From Acidobacteriaceae bacterium (GTDB taxonomy: Bacteria; Acidobacteriota; Terriglobia; Terriglobales; Acidobacteriaceae), in NCBI GenBank assembly GCA_025352065.1, contig JANXUC010000136.1, positions 1 through 64,000 of the forward strand: a stretch of DNA of 64,000 nucleotides, read 5' to 3'. Positions 34,091 to 43,000 of the stretch are shown one piece after another. Position 1 is the stretch's first letter. Each line of letters begins with the position of its first letter. The translations under genes and the position numbers were made by a program. The notes under the pieces are model-generated. The model searched no databases and was not told where the DNA came from. It saw nothing but the letters and a program-made list of their open reading frames with translations.

Positions 34091-34822
34091 TTAAGCTCTG
34101 CAATAAATGGATTCTGGTACCGGGAACGTTCGTTGGTCGAGAACCGTTCCGAGAAGCGATACTCCGGCGGAGCGCAGCATCTGGCTGGCGCGAACCGCAG
34201 CGGCGCGCCGCGTGACGTTCGCCTCCAATACAAGGACAATTCCCTCGGCCAACTGTCCCAGCAACACGGCTTCCTTGCCCGCTCCCAGTGCAGGCGCGTG
34301 GATGACCAAATAGCCAAATTCCCGGCGCAGGCGGCCCAAGCGGAGCCTTACCAAGTCGCTCTTTGGGGACCAGGTATCCTCTCGCAAGAAGCGGTCCGAC
34401 GGACACACCCACAGATTTCGGCTCGCTTTGTACGTCAGGTCGTGAACCGGGGAAATCGGCGGTGACGAATATTGGGCGGCCAACTCGGACCACAACCCGG
34501 CGCGGGAGTCCACTTCGACCAGGCAAACGCTTTCCGCGACTTGTTGTGCCAGTATTTCGGCAATGCGAGCGCTTAACCACGGGCGCATCCCCTTGCTCTC
34601 CACACTGCTGAAGGCAACATGGCGGTGGCTGCCCCGGTGTCCGGGCAAGTAAACCTTCTGAACCAGTTCACCCAGCTGCTTGATGGCGAAGCGATCGGTG
34701 GGGCTCGAAAAGGAGTCGCGGATCTCGCGTTCGCGGGCCGAAGGCCGGGCGGCCGGCACTGTATCCGGCCTTTCGAATGGAATGGGCTGCCACGAAGTCT
34801 GCGTAGTTGTTGCCATGGTCAA
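34091..34822 (-). CDS. BY-kinase-like (CpsD/CapB) protein lacking a P-loop
   Basis: A 243-residue cytoplasmic protein in the place where a tyrosine kinase follows Wzz. The fold pattern agrees with BY-kinases: HRHVAFSSVESKG at the Walker A position, VCLVEVDSRAG at Walker A', YLVIHAPALG at Walker B, and GTVLDQRTFPVPESIY at the end. The Walker A Gly-Lys-Thr/Ser is absent (SKGMRPW) and the Walker B Asp is replaced by His. The Tyr-rich tail is also missing. It is therefore probably inactive as a kinase and may be a structural partner of the Wzz-like protein. It lies 19 bp after the Wzz gene. Confidence 0.72.
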   Translation of the reverse strand: MTMATTTQTSWQPIPFERPDTVPAARPSAREREIRDSFSSPTDRFAIKQLGELVQKVYLPGHRGSHRHVAFSSVESKGMRPWLSARIAEILAQQVAESVCLVEVDSRAGLWSELAAQYSSPPISPVHDLTYKASRNLWVCPSDRFLREDTWSPKSDLVRLRLGRLRREFGYLVIHAPALGAGKEAVLLGQLAEGIVLVLEANVTRRAAAVRASQMLRSAGVSLLGTVLDQRTFPVPESIYCRA

Positions 34823-34841
34823 AAGCCTTTCTTAATCAAAA

Positions 34842-36359
34842 TCAGTCCAAAGTAGGTAGGTAGCGTTGCGCAGTTCCGCCGCGCGGTATGGAAGCGAGTA
34901 CCGCGATGCCGAGGTAATGCAAGACTTCGTCCGGGGTACGAAACGCAGGGTCCAGGTAGTCCGCTATAAACGCGCAGCCGGTGCCCGCCGTGCCCGCTAC
35001 GGCCAAAGCGGCGACCGCCAGCAGCAGGAACGGCAAACGAGGCGTGGCGGGCACAATAGGGGCTTCTGCGACCATCACGTTGAGGATTCCTCGCGCGTCC
35101 AAAGCGTCGACGATCCGGTTCTCTTCTTTCTTACGGTTGTAGAGGACGAAATTGTCTTCAGCGATCTTTGCTGTACGCATCAGGTCGCCTTGCCGAATGG
35201 CTTGCAGGCCCAGATCCTGAGACATGGTCCTGTAGCGCGCAATCGTTGATTGATTCGCGCTGGTCCGCCCCCGAAGCCCGTAAAGCTCAACTTCCGTCTT
35301 AACCAGCTCTGCCTCAACCCAGGCATGCGTAGGTTCGCGGTCCGTGGTCTCCTCGCGTACCGGTTTCAACTCTTCTGCGGCGATGGCTGCCTTGGCGTCG
35401 GCCATCTGTTGCTCAACTTCCGTCACCAGCCGGTAGGAAGGCTGGAACTTGGTGAGAAGTTCAGTTCGCTTGAGGGACAAATTCATCAACGTGGACTTTA
35501 ACTGCTGCTGAAGAAAGGGATTATCGGCAACCTTGACCGAGGTGGTTTGGCGCTCGGGAGTGGATGCGATGTGATCTTTGAGTAGGCGGACACGCTGTTC
35601 GTCTTCCGCGATGGCGGTGTGGTTCTGCTCCTGGGATGCTTCGAAGTCGGTCAGTTTTTGCAGGAGCAGGTCGCGCTGCGTCGCGGCGGAGACCACGTGC
35701 TCTTGTTCGAGATATTGCCCCATTTTGTCTTCGGAAATCTGCAACGCCTCGCTGTAGTGCCGGGCTTGCTCGTCGAAAAACTGAGACTGGCCGGCAGCGC
35801 GGTGAACCTCACTATTTTTAGCTAGATAGAGCCGCATCAGCGCTCCCAGCACCTGCAAAGACTGTTGGCGGTCGGACGAGCGGTAGCTGACGCGCACGAG
35901 GTTGGCACGCCGGACGGGCTCCACGACCAGGAGGCGCTGCAAGTGCTTCACCGCCGCGTCAAGTTGCTCGTCCGAGTCGGGCGCAGAGAACTTGCCGAAA
36001 ACCTTGTCCAGCGCGCCTAGCCTGACAAGACCCGTGCTTCGCGCAACCTCGCGGAGCAAATCTCGATCCTGCAGGATGTCGACCTCGGAATTTAGTTCCT
36101 CTTCCGTCACTTCCGTCCGTACAAACGGCGTTTGCACGTCAGCGGGACCGGCGATGGGATCGATTCGTTGCTTTTCCACCAGGAACTTCATCTCGCCCTC
36201 GTATCGTTCGCGAGTCAGGCCCCACATCAGCACAGCGAACAGCGCCAGAGCGAAAGCCAAAAGAAATACGCGCTTTTGGCGAAAAAACACGGCCAGCAGG
36301 TCGCGCAATGTGGGCGCCGGAGTCGAATAATCTGTGGGTAACGTCAGTTCTTCGCGCAC
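34842..36359 (-). CDS. polysaccharide chain-length determinant (Wzz/GumC-like)
   Basis: A 505-residue inner-membrane protein. The first membrane helix is near 31-49, the second near 445-468, with a long periplasmic part in between rich in Gln/Glu/Leu and predicted coiled coil (about 170-400). A short cytoplasmic tail follows (DPAFRTPDEVLHYLGIAVLASIPR), which is the usual contact for a BY-kinase, but no kinase domain is fused. It controls chain length and links export to synthesis. Second gene of the operon. Confidence 0.88.
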   Translation of the reverse strand: MREELTLPTDYSTPAPTLRDLLAVFFRQKRVFLLAFALALFAVLMWGLTRERYEGEMKFLVEKQRIDPIAGPADVQTPFVRTEVTEEELNSEVDILQDRDLLREVARSTGLVRLGALDKVFGKFSAPDSDEQLDAAVKHLQRLLVVEPVRRANLVRVSYRSSDRQQSLQVLGALMRLYLAKNSEVHRAAGQSQFFDEQARHYSEALQISEDKMGQYLEQEHVVSAATQRDLLLQKLTDFEASQEQNHTAIAEDEQRVRLLKDHIASTPERQTTSVKVADNPFLQQQLKSTLMNLSLKRTELLTKFQPSYRLVTEVEQQMADAKAAIAAEELKPVREETTDREPTHAWVEAELVKTEVELYGLRGRTSANQSTIARYRTMSQDLGLQAIRQGDLMRTAKIAEDNFVLYNRKKEENRIVDALDARGILNVMVAEAPIVPATPRLPFLLLAVAALAVAGTAGTGCAFIADYLDPAFRTPDEVLHYLGIAVLASIPRGGTAQRYLPTLD

Positions 36360-36392
36360 TTTACCGTCCTCGACCCGTTTTGCTGGCCGTCA

Positions 36393-37133
36393 TCAGAGCT
36401 TCGCCCCGCTCAAGTACAGGCCAAGACTGCTGGTTGGAATGAAACGCTCGATTTTGGAAAATTGTGTGCGTGGAACGAAAAGCATGTCACCTGGGTGGAG
36501 GTGGAGGTCTTCGGCCAGATTGCGTGCATGCAAAATTCGCTTCATGTCGACCAGTTTGGTCTCGGTGTAACCCTCGGAAACGCGACGAAACAAAACTACT
36601 TGTGAAGTTTTGGCCTTATCGGTAAAGCCGCCCGCGATGGCCATGGCTTGTAACATGGTTAGATCGCCACGCAAGTCATATTTACCTGGGCGGCCTACTT
36701 CGCCGGTCGCAAGGAAATAAGGATGCTCGAATTCCTTGAGCGTCACGCTGACTTCGCCCTGATTCAGGATGCTGGCGTAGGCCGTTTCAATCTGAGCAGT
36801 TAAAGCTGGAAGGGTGAGATCGGCAGCGTGCAAGGTGCCCGCCATGCGGAGGGTAATAAAACCGTCTGGCTGGACGGTTACCGTCTGGTTGAATTCAGTT
36901 GCAAAGGTGAAGGCTAACTCCAGGGTATCGCTCTGTTGGACGTGATAGAGCTGATTCCTCGTGCCCTGGAGCTCCGCTCCTGGCGACTCCGGCCCCGAGC
37001 CGGTTTTTGTCTCCCCGTATGCCAGGGATTTCAGATTCGCCTTCACCTTTGCTTCTTGTTGCCCCAGGGCCGTGGCCCCGGTTAGCAAAATCGGAACTAA
37101 CAAATTAAGGAATACTAGAACAATGTGTTTCAT
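36393..37133 (-). CDS. polysaccharide export protein (Wza-like)
   Basis: A 246-residue exported protein with a signal peptide (LNLLVPILLTGATALGQ). A Poly_export domain (YHVQQSDTLELAF, then VTVQPDGFITLRMAG) is followed by an SLBB domain (YFLATGEVGRPGKYDLRGDLTMLQAMAIAGGF) and LHPGDMLFVPRT. There is no lipobox Cys, unlike E. coli Wza. It is the first gene of the exopolysaccharide operon. Confidence 0.9.
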   Translation of the reverse strand: MKHIVLVFLNLLVPILLTGATALGQQEAKVKANLKSLAYGETKTGSGPESPGAELQGTRNQLYHVQQSDTLELAFTFATEFNQTVTVQPDGFITLRMAGTLHAADLTLPALTAQIETAYASILNQGEVSVTLKEFEHPYFLATGEVGRPGKYDLRGDLTMLQAMAIAGGFTDKAKTSQVVLFRRVSEGYTETKLVDMKRILHARNLAEDLHLHPGDMLFVPRTQFSKIERFIPTSSLGLYLSGAKL

Positions 37134-37525
37134 ATTTTGCCGACTTGCTAACGTAAAGCCAACAGACAGGCGGCAACAAGCCCCGAAAAGTTCTACCTAC
37201 CGTAGTAGGGTGAGCCGAGTTTGAACAAACGTGCCGGGAATTGGGCAGATGTATTTCGGGGTCAAGCACGTCGAAGGACTTTGTGCTGGGGCAGGAATCT
37301 GGGGGATCTCAATGGCCCAAACATGCTGTAGTGCTGTCTGTACCTGTACGAAAGTAGTGTGCCGTTTTTTAAAAAACGTTTTGAATTTGAAACAATTTGC
37401 GCTGAGAGCACTGATTTAGTTTCAAAATGGGAGGGTTGTTCCACAGCGAACATAAAAAATCCGAAATTTTGTTTTGCAGAGTTTTGACGCTGCACTAGGA
37501 TCACCCCATATCCAGCCGATATGAG
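37134..37525. promoter_or_regulatory. divergent promoter region of the exopolysaccharide operon and its LuxR-type gene
   Basis: 392 bp with no gene. Two inverted repeats stand out. One is CCTAC-N4-GTAGG at 37196-37209, about 65 bp upstream of the export gene, suited to a LuxR-type dimer. The other is the perfect 16-bp palindrome CGTTTTTTAAAAAACG at 37363-37378 in an AT-rich stretch. The region around 37360-37420 is markedly AT-richer than its surroundings. Promoters for both directions should lie here. Confidence 0.5.
37363..37378. repeat. perfect 16-bp palindrome
   Basis: CGTTTTTTAAAAAACG reads the same on both strands. It may be a regulator or bending site between the exopolysaccharide operon and the LuxR-type gene. 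Confidence 0.6.
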
Positions 37526-38299
37526 GTGATTCTAGTGCCGCTGTCTGATACAGTTTTTCAACCCATCGAAGTTCTGGTCGCCGATTCCAGCCAGATGCAA
37601 TCGCAACTGCTAAGCAGCGCTTTGCGCCGCCGGCCCGACCTCAAAGTCAGTGCCTGCGAAATGACGGCGGAGGCTATTCTTGCCTGGCCACAACTTCTGC
37701 GCGCAGGCGTAATCCTGCTCAACCCTGCTCACCACGACGAGGCTTGTTTTGCCACGATTCGTCGCGTTCACACGATGTATCCCAATGTACCACTGATTTT
37801 GCTAGGCGAGTGTTACGAGCGGGATATTGTGGTCAGCGCCTTCCGCAGCGGCGCGCGCGGGATGTTTTGTTTTGCGAAAACGTCTCTGAGCTCGCTCTGC
37901 AAGTGTATTCACGCAGTGCGGGATGGCCAGGTTTGGGCCAATACAAGGCAGATCCATTTCCTGCTGGAGCAGGTTTGCCAGGTGCCGTCTCTCCGCGTGG
38001 TCAATGACTGCGGGCGCAGCCTGCTGACGCCCCGCGAAGGCCAAGTTGTAGCGCTGGTTGCAGAGGGTATGAGCAATCGCGACGTTTCCAACGAACTGAG
38101 TCTGAGCGAGCACACGGTAAAAAAGTATCTATTCCGCATTTTCGATAAGCTCGGTGTGTCGAATCGAGTGGAACTGGTGTTGTACGCGGTTCATCACACC
38201 GATTCTCGTCCGACACAGTGGGCACCAGAGACCCCAGTGCGTGGGATGCCGGTACGGGCGACGGTGCAGGAGTTGCTGGCAAAGGCGATTCCAGCTTAG
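37526..38299 (+). CDS. LuxR/NarL-type regulator with degenerate receiver domain
   Basis: 257 residues (GTG start at 37526; a second GTG at 37535 is possible). The N-terminal ~125 residues have a receiver fold, but the phospho-acceptor position is Asn66 (GVILLNPAH) and only one acidic residue of the usual pair remains (VLVADSS). The conserved Lys118 is kept. The C-terminal GerE domain is intact: LTPREGQVVALVAEGMSNRDVSNELSLSEHTVKKYL. It probably does not depend on phosphorylation. Being divergent from the exopolysaccharide operon, it is the best candidate for its regulator (inference). Confidence 0.82.
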   Translation: MILVPLSDTVFQPIEVLVADSSQMQSQLLSSALRRRPDLKVSACEMTAEAILAWPQLLRAGVILLNPAHHDEACFATIRRVHTMYPNVPLILLGECYERDIVVSAFRSGARGMFCFAKTSLSSLCKCIHAVRDGQVWANTRQIHFLLEQVCQVPSLRVVNDCGRSLLTPREGQVVALVAEGMSNRDVSNELSLSEHTVKKYLFRIFDKLGVSNRVELVLYAVHHTDSRPTQWAPETPVRGMPVRATVQELLAKAIPA

Positions 38300-38464
38300 A
38301 ATCCGATCCGGATTGGGACGACTAACGGCTCCAGGCTGCTCTCGGCTACAATGTCGAGCAGCGTGCAATCTACCCGATTGTGCGCGGGTGGACGTGGTTG
38401 AGCCAAGGCGTCCACTCCTTATGGAGCGTATCTGGCCGATCTGGAAAATTCCCGGCGTTGGACG

Positions 38465-38800
38465 GTGCTGGTTTCCGGAGTCTTAGTCGGAATCCTTGCG
38501 TTGGTGGTCCTTTACACCAATCGCGGTCGGCTCAGCAGCCCTCTGTCGATCGTCGTCCTTGCCGCAGTCGGCTTACTTGCGCTGATTCTGCAATTGCGCC
38601 TTCGGAGCCGAGGAGACGCGAATCGTAGGACCTCATCGCCATGGTTGTATGTTGTGGGTGTGGGAAGCGCACTGGCTGCGCTCGGCGCTGATTTCACTAA
38701 ATTCCATGCCGACTACGCGCCAGCGTTCGCGCTTTTGGCGGTAGGATGTTTTGCCGTGAGCAGCGTGATTGTGCTGCAGTCCTTGCGCAAGGCGGGATAA
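38465..38800 (+). CDS. small membrane protein of unknown function
   Basis: 111 residues from GTG 38465 with four hydrophobic segments (about 1-17, 26-43, 60-75, 85-104). Not recognised. The frame reads sensibly further upstream (YGAYLADLENSRRWTVL) to a TGA at 38399-38401, and beyond that stop to an ATG at 38351 in the same frame. The true start may therefore be a CTG (38432 or 38441), or the gene has gained an in-frame stop near its 5' end. Confidence 0.5.
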   Translation: MLVSGVLVGILALVVLYTNRGRLSSPLSIVVLAAVGLLALILQLRLRSRGDANRRTSSPWLYVVGVGSALAALGADFTKFHADYAPAFALLAVGCFAVSSVIVLQSLRKAG

Positions 38801-38821
38801 TCCTGCGGGGCAGAGGAAAGC

Positions 38822-39709
38822 CTAGTTATTCAGCTTAAAGGCTACTTCGATCGTTGTTTCAACTTCTACGGCAGTGCCATTCAGCGTGAACGGTGAGAAG
38901 CGCCAGTTTTTCACTGCATTGATCGCCGCTGGAGCCAATTCCGGCGGGCCACTGATCAGCTGCACATCAAGAACCCGGCCATCCTTCCCAATTACAGTGT
39001 CGAGCAGTACGCCACCTTCAATGTCTTTGTTACGGGCCGCTTCGGGATAAACAGGCATCGTCCGGTAGCTGATAAGGGATTGCATGACATCGGCGGCCAC
39101 AATCATGCGCTGCGGAGGAATCTCCGGAGTTGCAGTAACCGCCGCGCGCTCCGGAGCGGTTAGAAGCTTCCTGAACCGAGCGGGATGCTGATAACTCAAC
39201 CAGCCTCCGCCCAACGCCAGCAGCGCAAACAGCAGCCCTACCAAAGTTAGGGATCGGGAGCGATTAGCGCGTCTCCGCGACCATTTTTGTTTCGGGCGGG
39301 TAGTCAGGAAGTTCAACTCGGTGGCTACCGGCGCGAACTTTGCGGTATCCGCCGCCGAAACCATGAGCAAATGCCCCGTTTCCGTCCATTGCCGAACGAA
39401 GTCCAGCTTGGAGGCGTTGACAGTAGAGAATTCAAGGCCACACCGGATGCGGTCCTGGTATCGAACCCGAGCCCGCGCCTGCACTAATTCGCTGGAATTG
39501 GGCAGGGGAAACTCAATCCCCACAGATTCCCCTATGTAAAGGTCCCCGGCCAGTACCACGCTGAGCCCGCCCAGTCCGGCATCGACCAGTCGCCCGGGCA
39601 GATTCTGCGGGATACCCGAGCGCAGCACAGTCACCTCCACAGGCGACGTCAACTCGTAGCGGGGATGCTTCCGCCGCAGCGGAACTTGTAGGGGGATAGC
39701 TGCCATCAA
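38822..39709 (-). CDS. PilZ domain-TonB C-terminal domain fusion protein
   Basis: A 295-residue protein. Residues about 12-112 form a PilZ domain, with RRKHPRYE giving the arginines of the RxxxR c-di-GMP motif and DAGLGGLSV in place of D/NxSxxG. A hydrophobic segment near 155-172 crosses the membrane. Residues about 215-295 form a TonB C-terminal domain (MPVYPEAARNKDIEGGVLLDTVIGKDG, then AAINAVKNWRFSPF). The topology would be PilZ in the cytoplasm and TonB in the periplasm. It lies alone and divergent from nifJ. Confidence 0.85.
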   Translation of the reverse strand: MMAAIPLQVPLRRKHPRYELTSPVEVTVLRSGIPQNLPGRLVDAGLGGLSVVLAGDLYIGESVGIEFPLPNSSELVQARARVRYQDRIRCGLEFSTVNASKLDFVRQWTETGHLLMVSAADTAKFAPVATELNFLTTRPKQKWSRRRANRSRSLTLVGLLFALLALGGGWLSYQHPARFRKLLTAPERAAVTATPEIPPQRMIVAADVMQSLISYRTMPVYPEAARNKDIEGGVLLDTVIGKDGRVLDVQLISGPPELAPAAINAVKNWRFSPFTLNGTAVEVETTIEVAFKLNN

Positions 39710-40030
39710 ACCTTACCGTCTCTGTTGCCTGAGCCAAACCGGCTCTGGCAGGGGAATCGACGAACCTGGCGCGGGCTGGAGTACTTGCAGACTAATTGGG
39801 TCGAGGGCGTGTGTCAATCTGATCAATCGTTCTTTTGGGAGGGTGCTATTTTGCCGGAAGCTGGCGTTCAAGGTGCCGAGAATCCGTCACCTGTGACGCC
39901 CATCACACCTCGAAGTGACGCAAATTGCAGTTCCACATTCACCATTCCGGCACCATTGAATCAGGGAATTGGTAACGCCGTGGGAGGGAACTTGCCCAGT
40001 CCGGCAGCCAGCCGCCCGGAAGGAACAACG
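39710..40030. promoter_or_regulatory. intergenic region upstream of nifJ
   Basis: 321 bp between the divergent PilZ-TonB gene and nifJ. The nifJ reading frame is open through it, but the translation has no similarity to the enzyme and the real start has a good ribosome-binding site (GGAAGGAACAACG-ATG). It holds a CRP/FNR-type palindrome at 39892-39907. Confidence 0.6.
39892..39907. promoter_or_regulatory. CRP/FNR-family binding site
   Basis: TGTGACGCCCATCACA is an exact match to the TGTGA-N6-TCACA core of the CRP consensus, 123 bp upstream of the nifJ start codon. A second TGTGAC arm pairs with GTCAC just upstream (39886-39897). A CRP/FNR-like regulator probably controls nifJ. Confidence 0.6.
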
Positions 40031-43000
40031 ATGAAGCGCAAGTTCAAAACCATAGATGCCAACGAGGCTGTGGCGCAGGTGGCCTACCGCATCAACGAAG
40101 TCATCGTGATTTATCCCATTACACCGTCCTCCGGCATGGGGGAATGGGCGGATCAGTGGTCCTCCGAGGGCGTGAAGAACATTTGGGGCACAGTCCCGCA
40201 AGTTACCGAGATGCAGAGCGAAGGTGGGGCGGCTGGAGCCGTCCATGGGGCGTTGCAGACCGGTTCGCTGGCGACTACATTCACGGCCTCGCAGGGTCTG
40301 CTGCTGATGATCCCAAATATGAATAAGATTGCTGGCGAGCTCACGCCTGCCACGTTTCATGTAACCGCGCGCACGATTGCAACCCACGCGCTATCCATTT
40401 TTGGCGATCACAGCGACGTCATGTTCTGCCGGACCACCGGTTTCGCAATGCTGGCGTCGAATTCTGTGCAAGAAGCGATGGATATGGCGCTGATCGCCCA
40501 CGCCGCGTCGCTGGAATCGCGGATACCCTTCCTGCATTTCTTCGACGGCTTTCGTACCTCGCACGAAGTCAACAAGATCGAACTCCTGAACGACGATGAC
40601 CTGCGCGCCATGATTAACATGGATCGCGTCTTCGAGCATCGCCAGCGCGCTCTTTCTCCGGAACATCCTGTGCTACGTGGAACTGCGCAGAATCCCGACG
40701 TGTTTTTCCAGATTCGCGAGGCCAGCAATTCGTTCTATGATGCGTGCCCGGAAAAAGTGCAGGCCGCAATGGACAAGTTCGCGCGGCTGGTTGGCCGTTC
40801 GTACCACCTCTTTGAGTATTTCGGAGCGCCGGATGCCGAGCGCGTGATTGTGATGATGGGCTCCGGCGCGGAAGCCGCCCATGAAACAGTCGAAGCCCTG
40901 AACGCTCGCGGTGAGAAAGTTGGATTGCTTAAAGTACATCTCTACCGTCCATTCTCGGCAAAACATTTCCTGCAGGCGCTTCCGTCGACCGTGCAGAAAA
41001 TCGCCGTGCTGGATCGCACAAAAGAAGCTGGCGCTGGTGGCGAGCCGTTGTATCTCGACATAGTGAATGCACTGCATGAAGGCAAGCGCCCGATGCCCAC
41101 TATCGGAGGCCGCTACGGTCTATCCTCGAAGGAATTCACGCCCGCGATGGTCAAGGCGGTGTACGACAATTTGGCGAAAGAAACGCCGAAAGAACATTTC
41201 ACGGTGGGCATTCGCGATGATGTAGGCCATACCAGCCTCGATTACGATTCATCATTTTCTACCGAACCCGACAACGTGGTGCGTGCCCTGTTTTACGGCT
41301 TGGGCGCGGACGGCACGGTGGGCGCCAACAAGAATTCCATCAAGATCATCGGTGAAAACACGGACAACTACGGGCAGGGATATTTCGTTTACGATTCCAA
41401 GAAGTCCGGCGCGGTCACCGTTTCCCACTTACGCTTTGGACCGAAGCCAATCCACTCCACCTATCTGGTTTCCAAAGCCAACTTCATCGCCTGCCATCAA
41501 TGGATCTTTCTCGAGCGCTACGACATGCTCAGCGCTTTAGTCGATGGCGGCACGTTCCTATTGAACAGTCCTTTTAGCCCTGAGGAAACCTGGGGCAAGC
41601 TGCCACGCCTGGTACAAGAACAGCTCATCGCCAAACACGCGAAATTTTTCGTGATTGATGCCTACTCCGTCGCACGCGACACCGGCATGGGCAGTCACAT
41701 GAACACCATTCTGCAAGTTTGCTTTTTCGCTATTTCGAAAGTCTTGCCGCGCGACGAGGCCATCGAAGCCATCCGCAAGTCGATTCGCGACACCTACGGC
41801 AAGAAGGGGGAGGACATCGTGGCGAAAAACATGCAAGCCGTCGACGAAACTCTGGCTCACCTGCATGAGGTGAATCTTCCCGCCACGGTGAGCAGCACAG
41901 CCGAACTGCCGCCTCCTTTTGCCGCCAACGCTCCCGATTTCGAGCGCAACGTGTTGGGCACCATCTACGGCAATCGCGGCGACGAGCTCCCGGTCAGCGT
42001 GTTCCCGGTGGATGGTACTTTTCCCACGGGTACATCGAAATGGGAGAAGCGGAACCTGGCGCTGGACATCCCTGTGTGGGACATCAAGACTTGCATTCAA
42101 TGCGGCAAGTGCGCCATGGTGTGCCCACATTCCGTAATCCGCATCAAGGTATTTGAGAGTGCGCAGCTCGCCAGCGTACCCGCGACCTTCAAATCCACCG
42201 AAGCGCGCGATAAAGAATGGGCTGGCCTGAAGTACAGCATCCAAGTGTCTCCGGAAGATTGCACGGGATGCGGGATTTGCGTGGATGTCTGTCCTGCCAA
42301 GAACAAGTCAGAGACGCGGCTGAAAGCCCTCAATATGAGGCCGCAACCGCCGCTACGCTTTCCGGAACGAGAAAACTGGGAGTTTTTCCTGAAGATTCCC
42401 GAACTCGACCGTCGCAAAATCAAAGTCGGCGCCATTCGTCAGCAACAGGTGCAGGAACCGCTATTCGAGTTCTCGGGAGCCTGCTCGGGATGCGGTGAAA
42501 CACCGTATCTGAAACTTCTCTCACAACTTTTCGGCGACCGCGCCCTGATCGCCAACGCCACTGGATGTTCCTCCATCTACGGAGGCAATCTGCCAACGAC
42601 TCCGTGGGCGAAAAACGCCGAAGGTCGCGGACCCGCGTGGGCGAACTCCCTGTTCGAAGACAATGCCGAGTTTGGTCTAGGCTTCCGCCTCTCCGTTGAC
42701 AAGCAGACGGAATTTGCGCGCGAGCTTCTCAAGAGCAACTCTTCTGCGCTCGGCGATGTTCTGGTCGAAGAACTCCTGACTTCGCCGCAGAAGGACGAAG
42801 CTGGCATCTTCGAGCAACGGCAACGCGTCGCCGTACTCAAAGACAAGCTGCTGCAAATCCACACGCCGGAAGCCAGACAGCTTCTTTCCGTTTCCGACAT
42901 GCTGGTTAAGAAGAGCGTCTGGATCGTCGGTGGCGACGGCTGGGCTTACGATATCGGCTACGGCGGCCTCGATCACGTGCTGGCCAGTGGAAAGAACGTC

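Noticed and set aside
38399-38401. TGA as selenocysteine in the small membrane-protein gene
   Set aside because: No SECIS-like hairpin is visible directly after it and the protein is not a redox family.
39725-40030. Extension of the nifJ reading frame by 102 codons upstream
   Set aside because: No similarity to the enzyme family, low-complexity translation, and a CRP-type site plus a proper ribosome-binding site favour ATG 40031.
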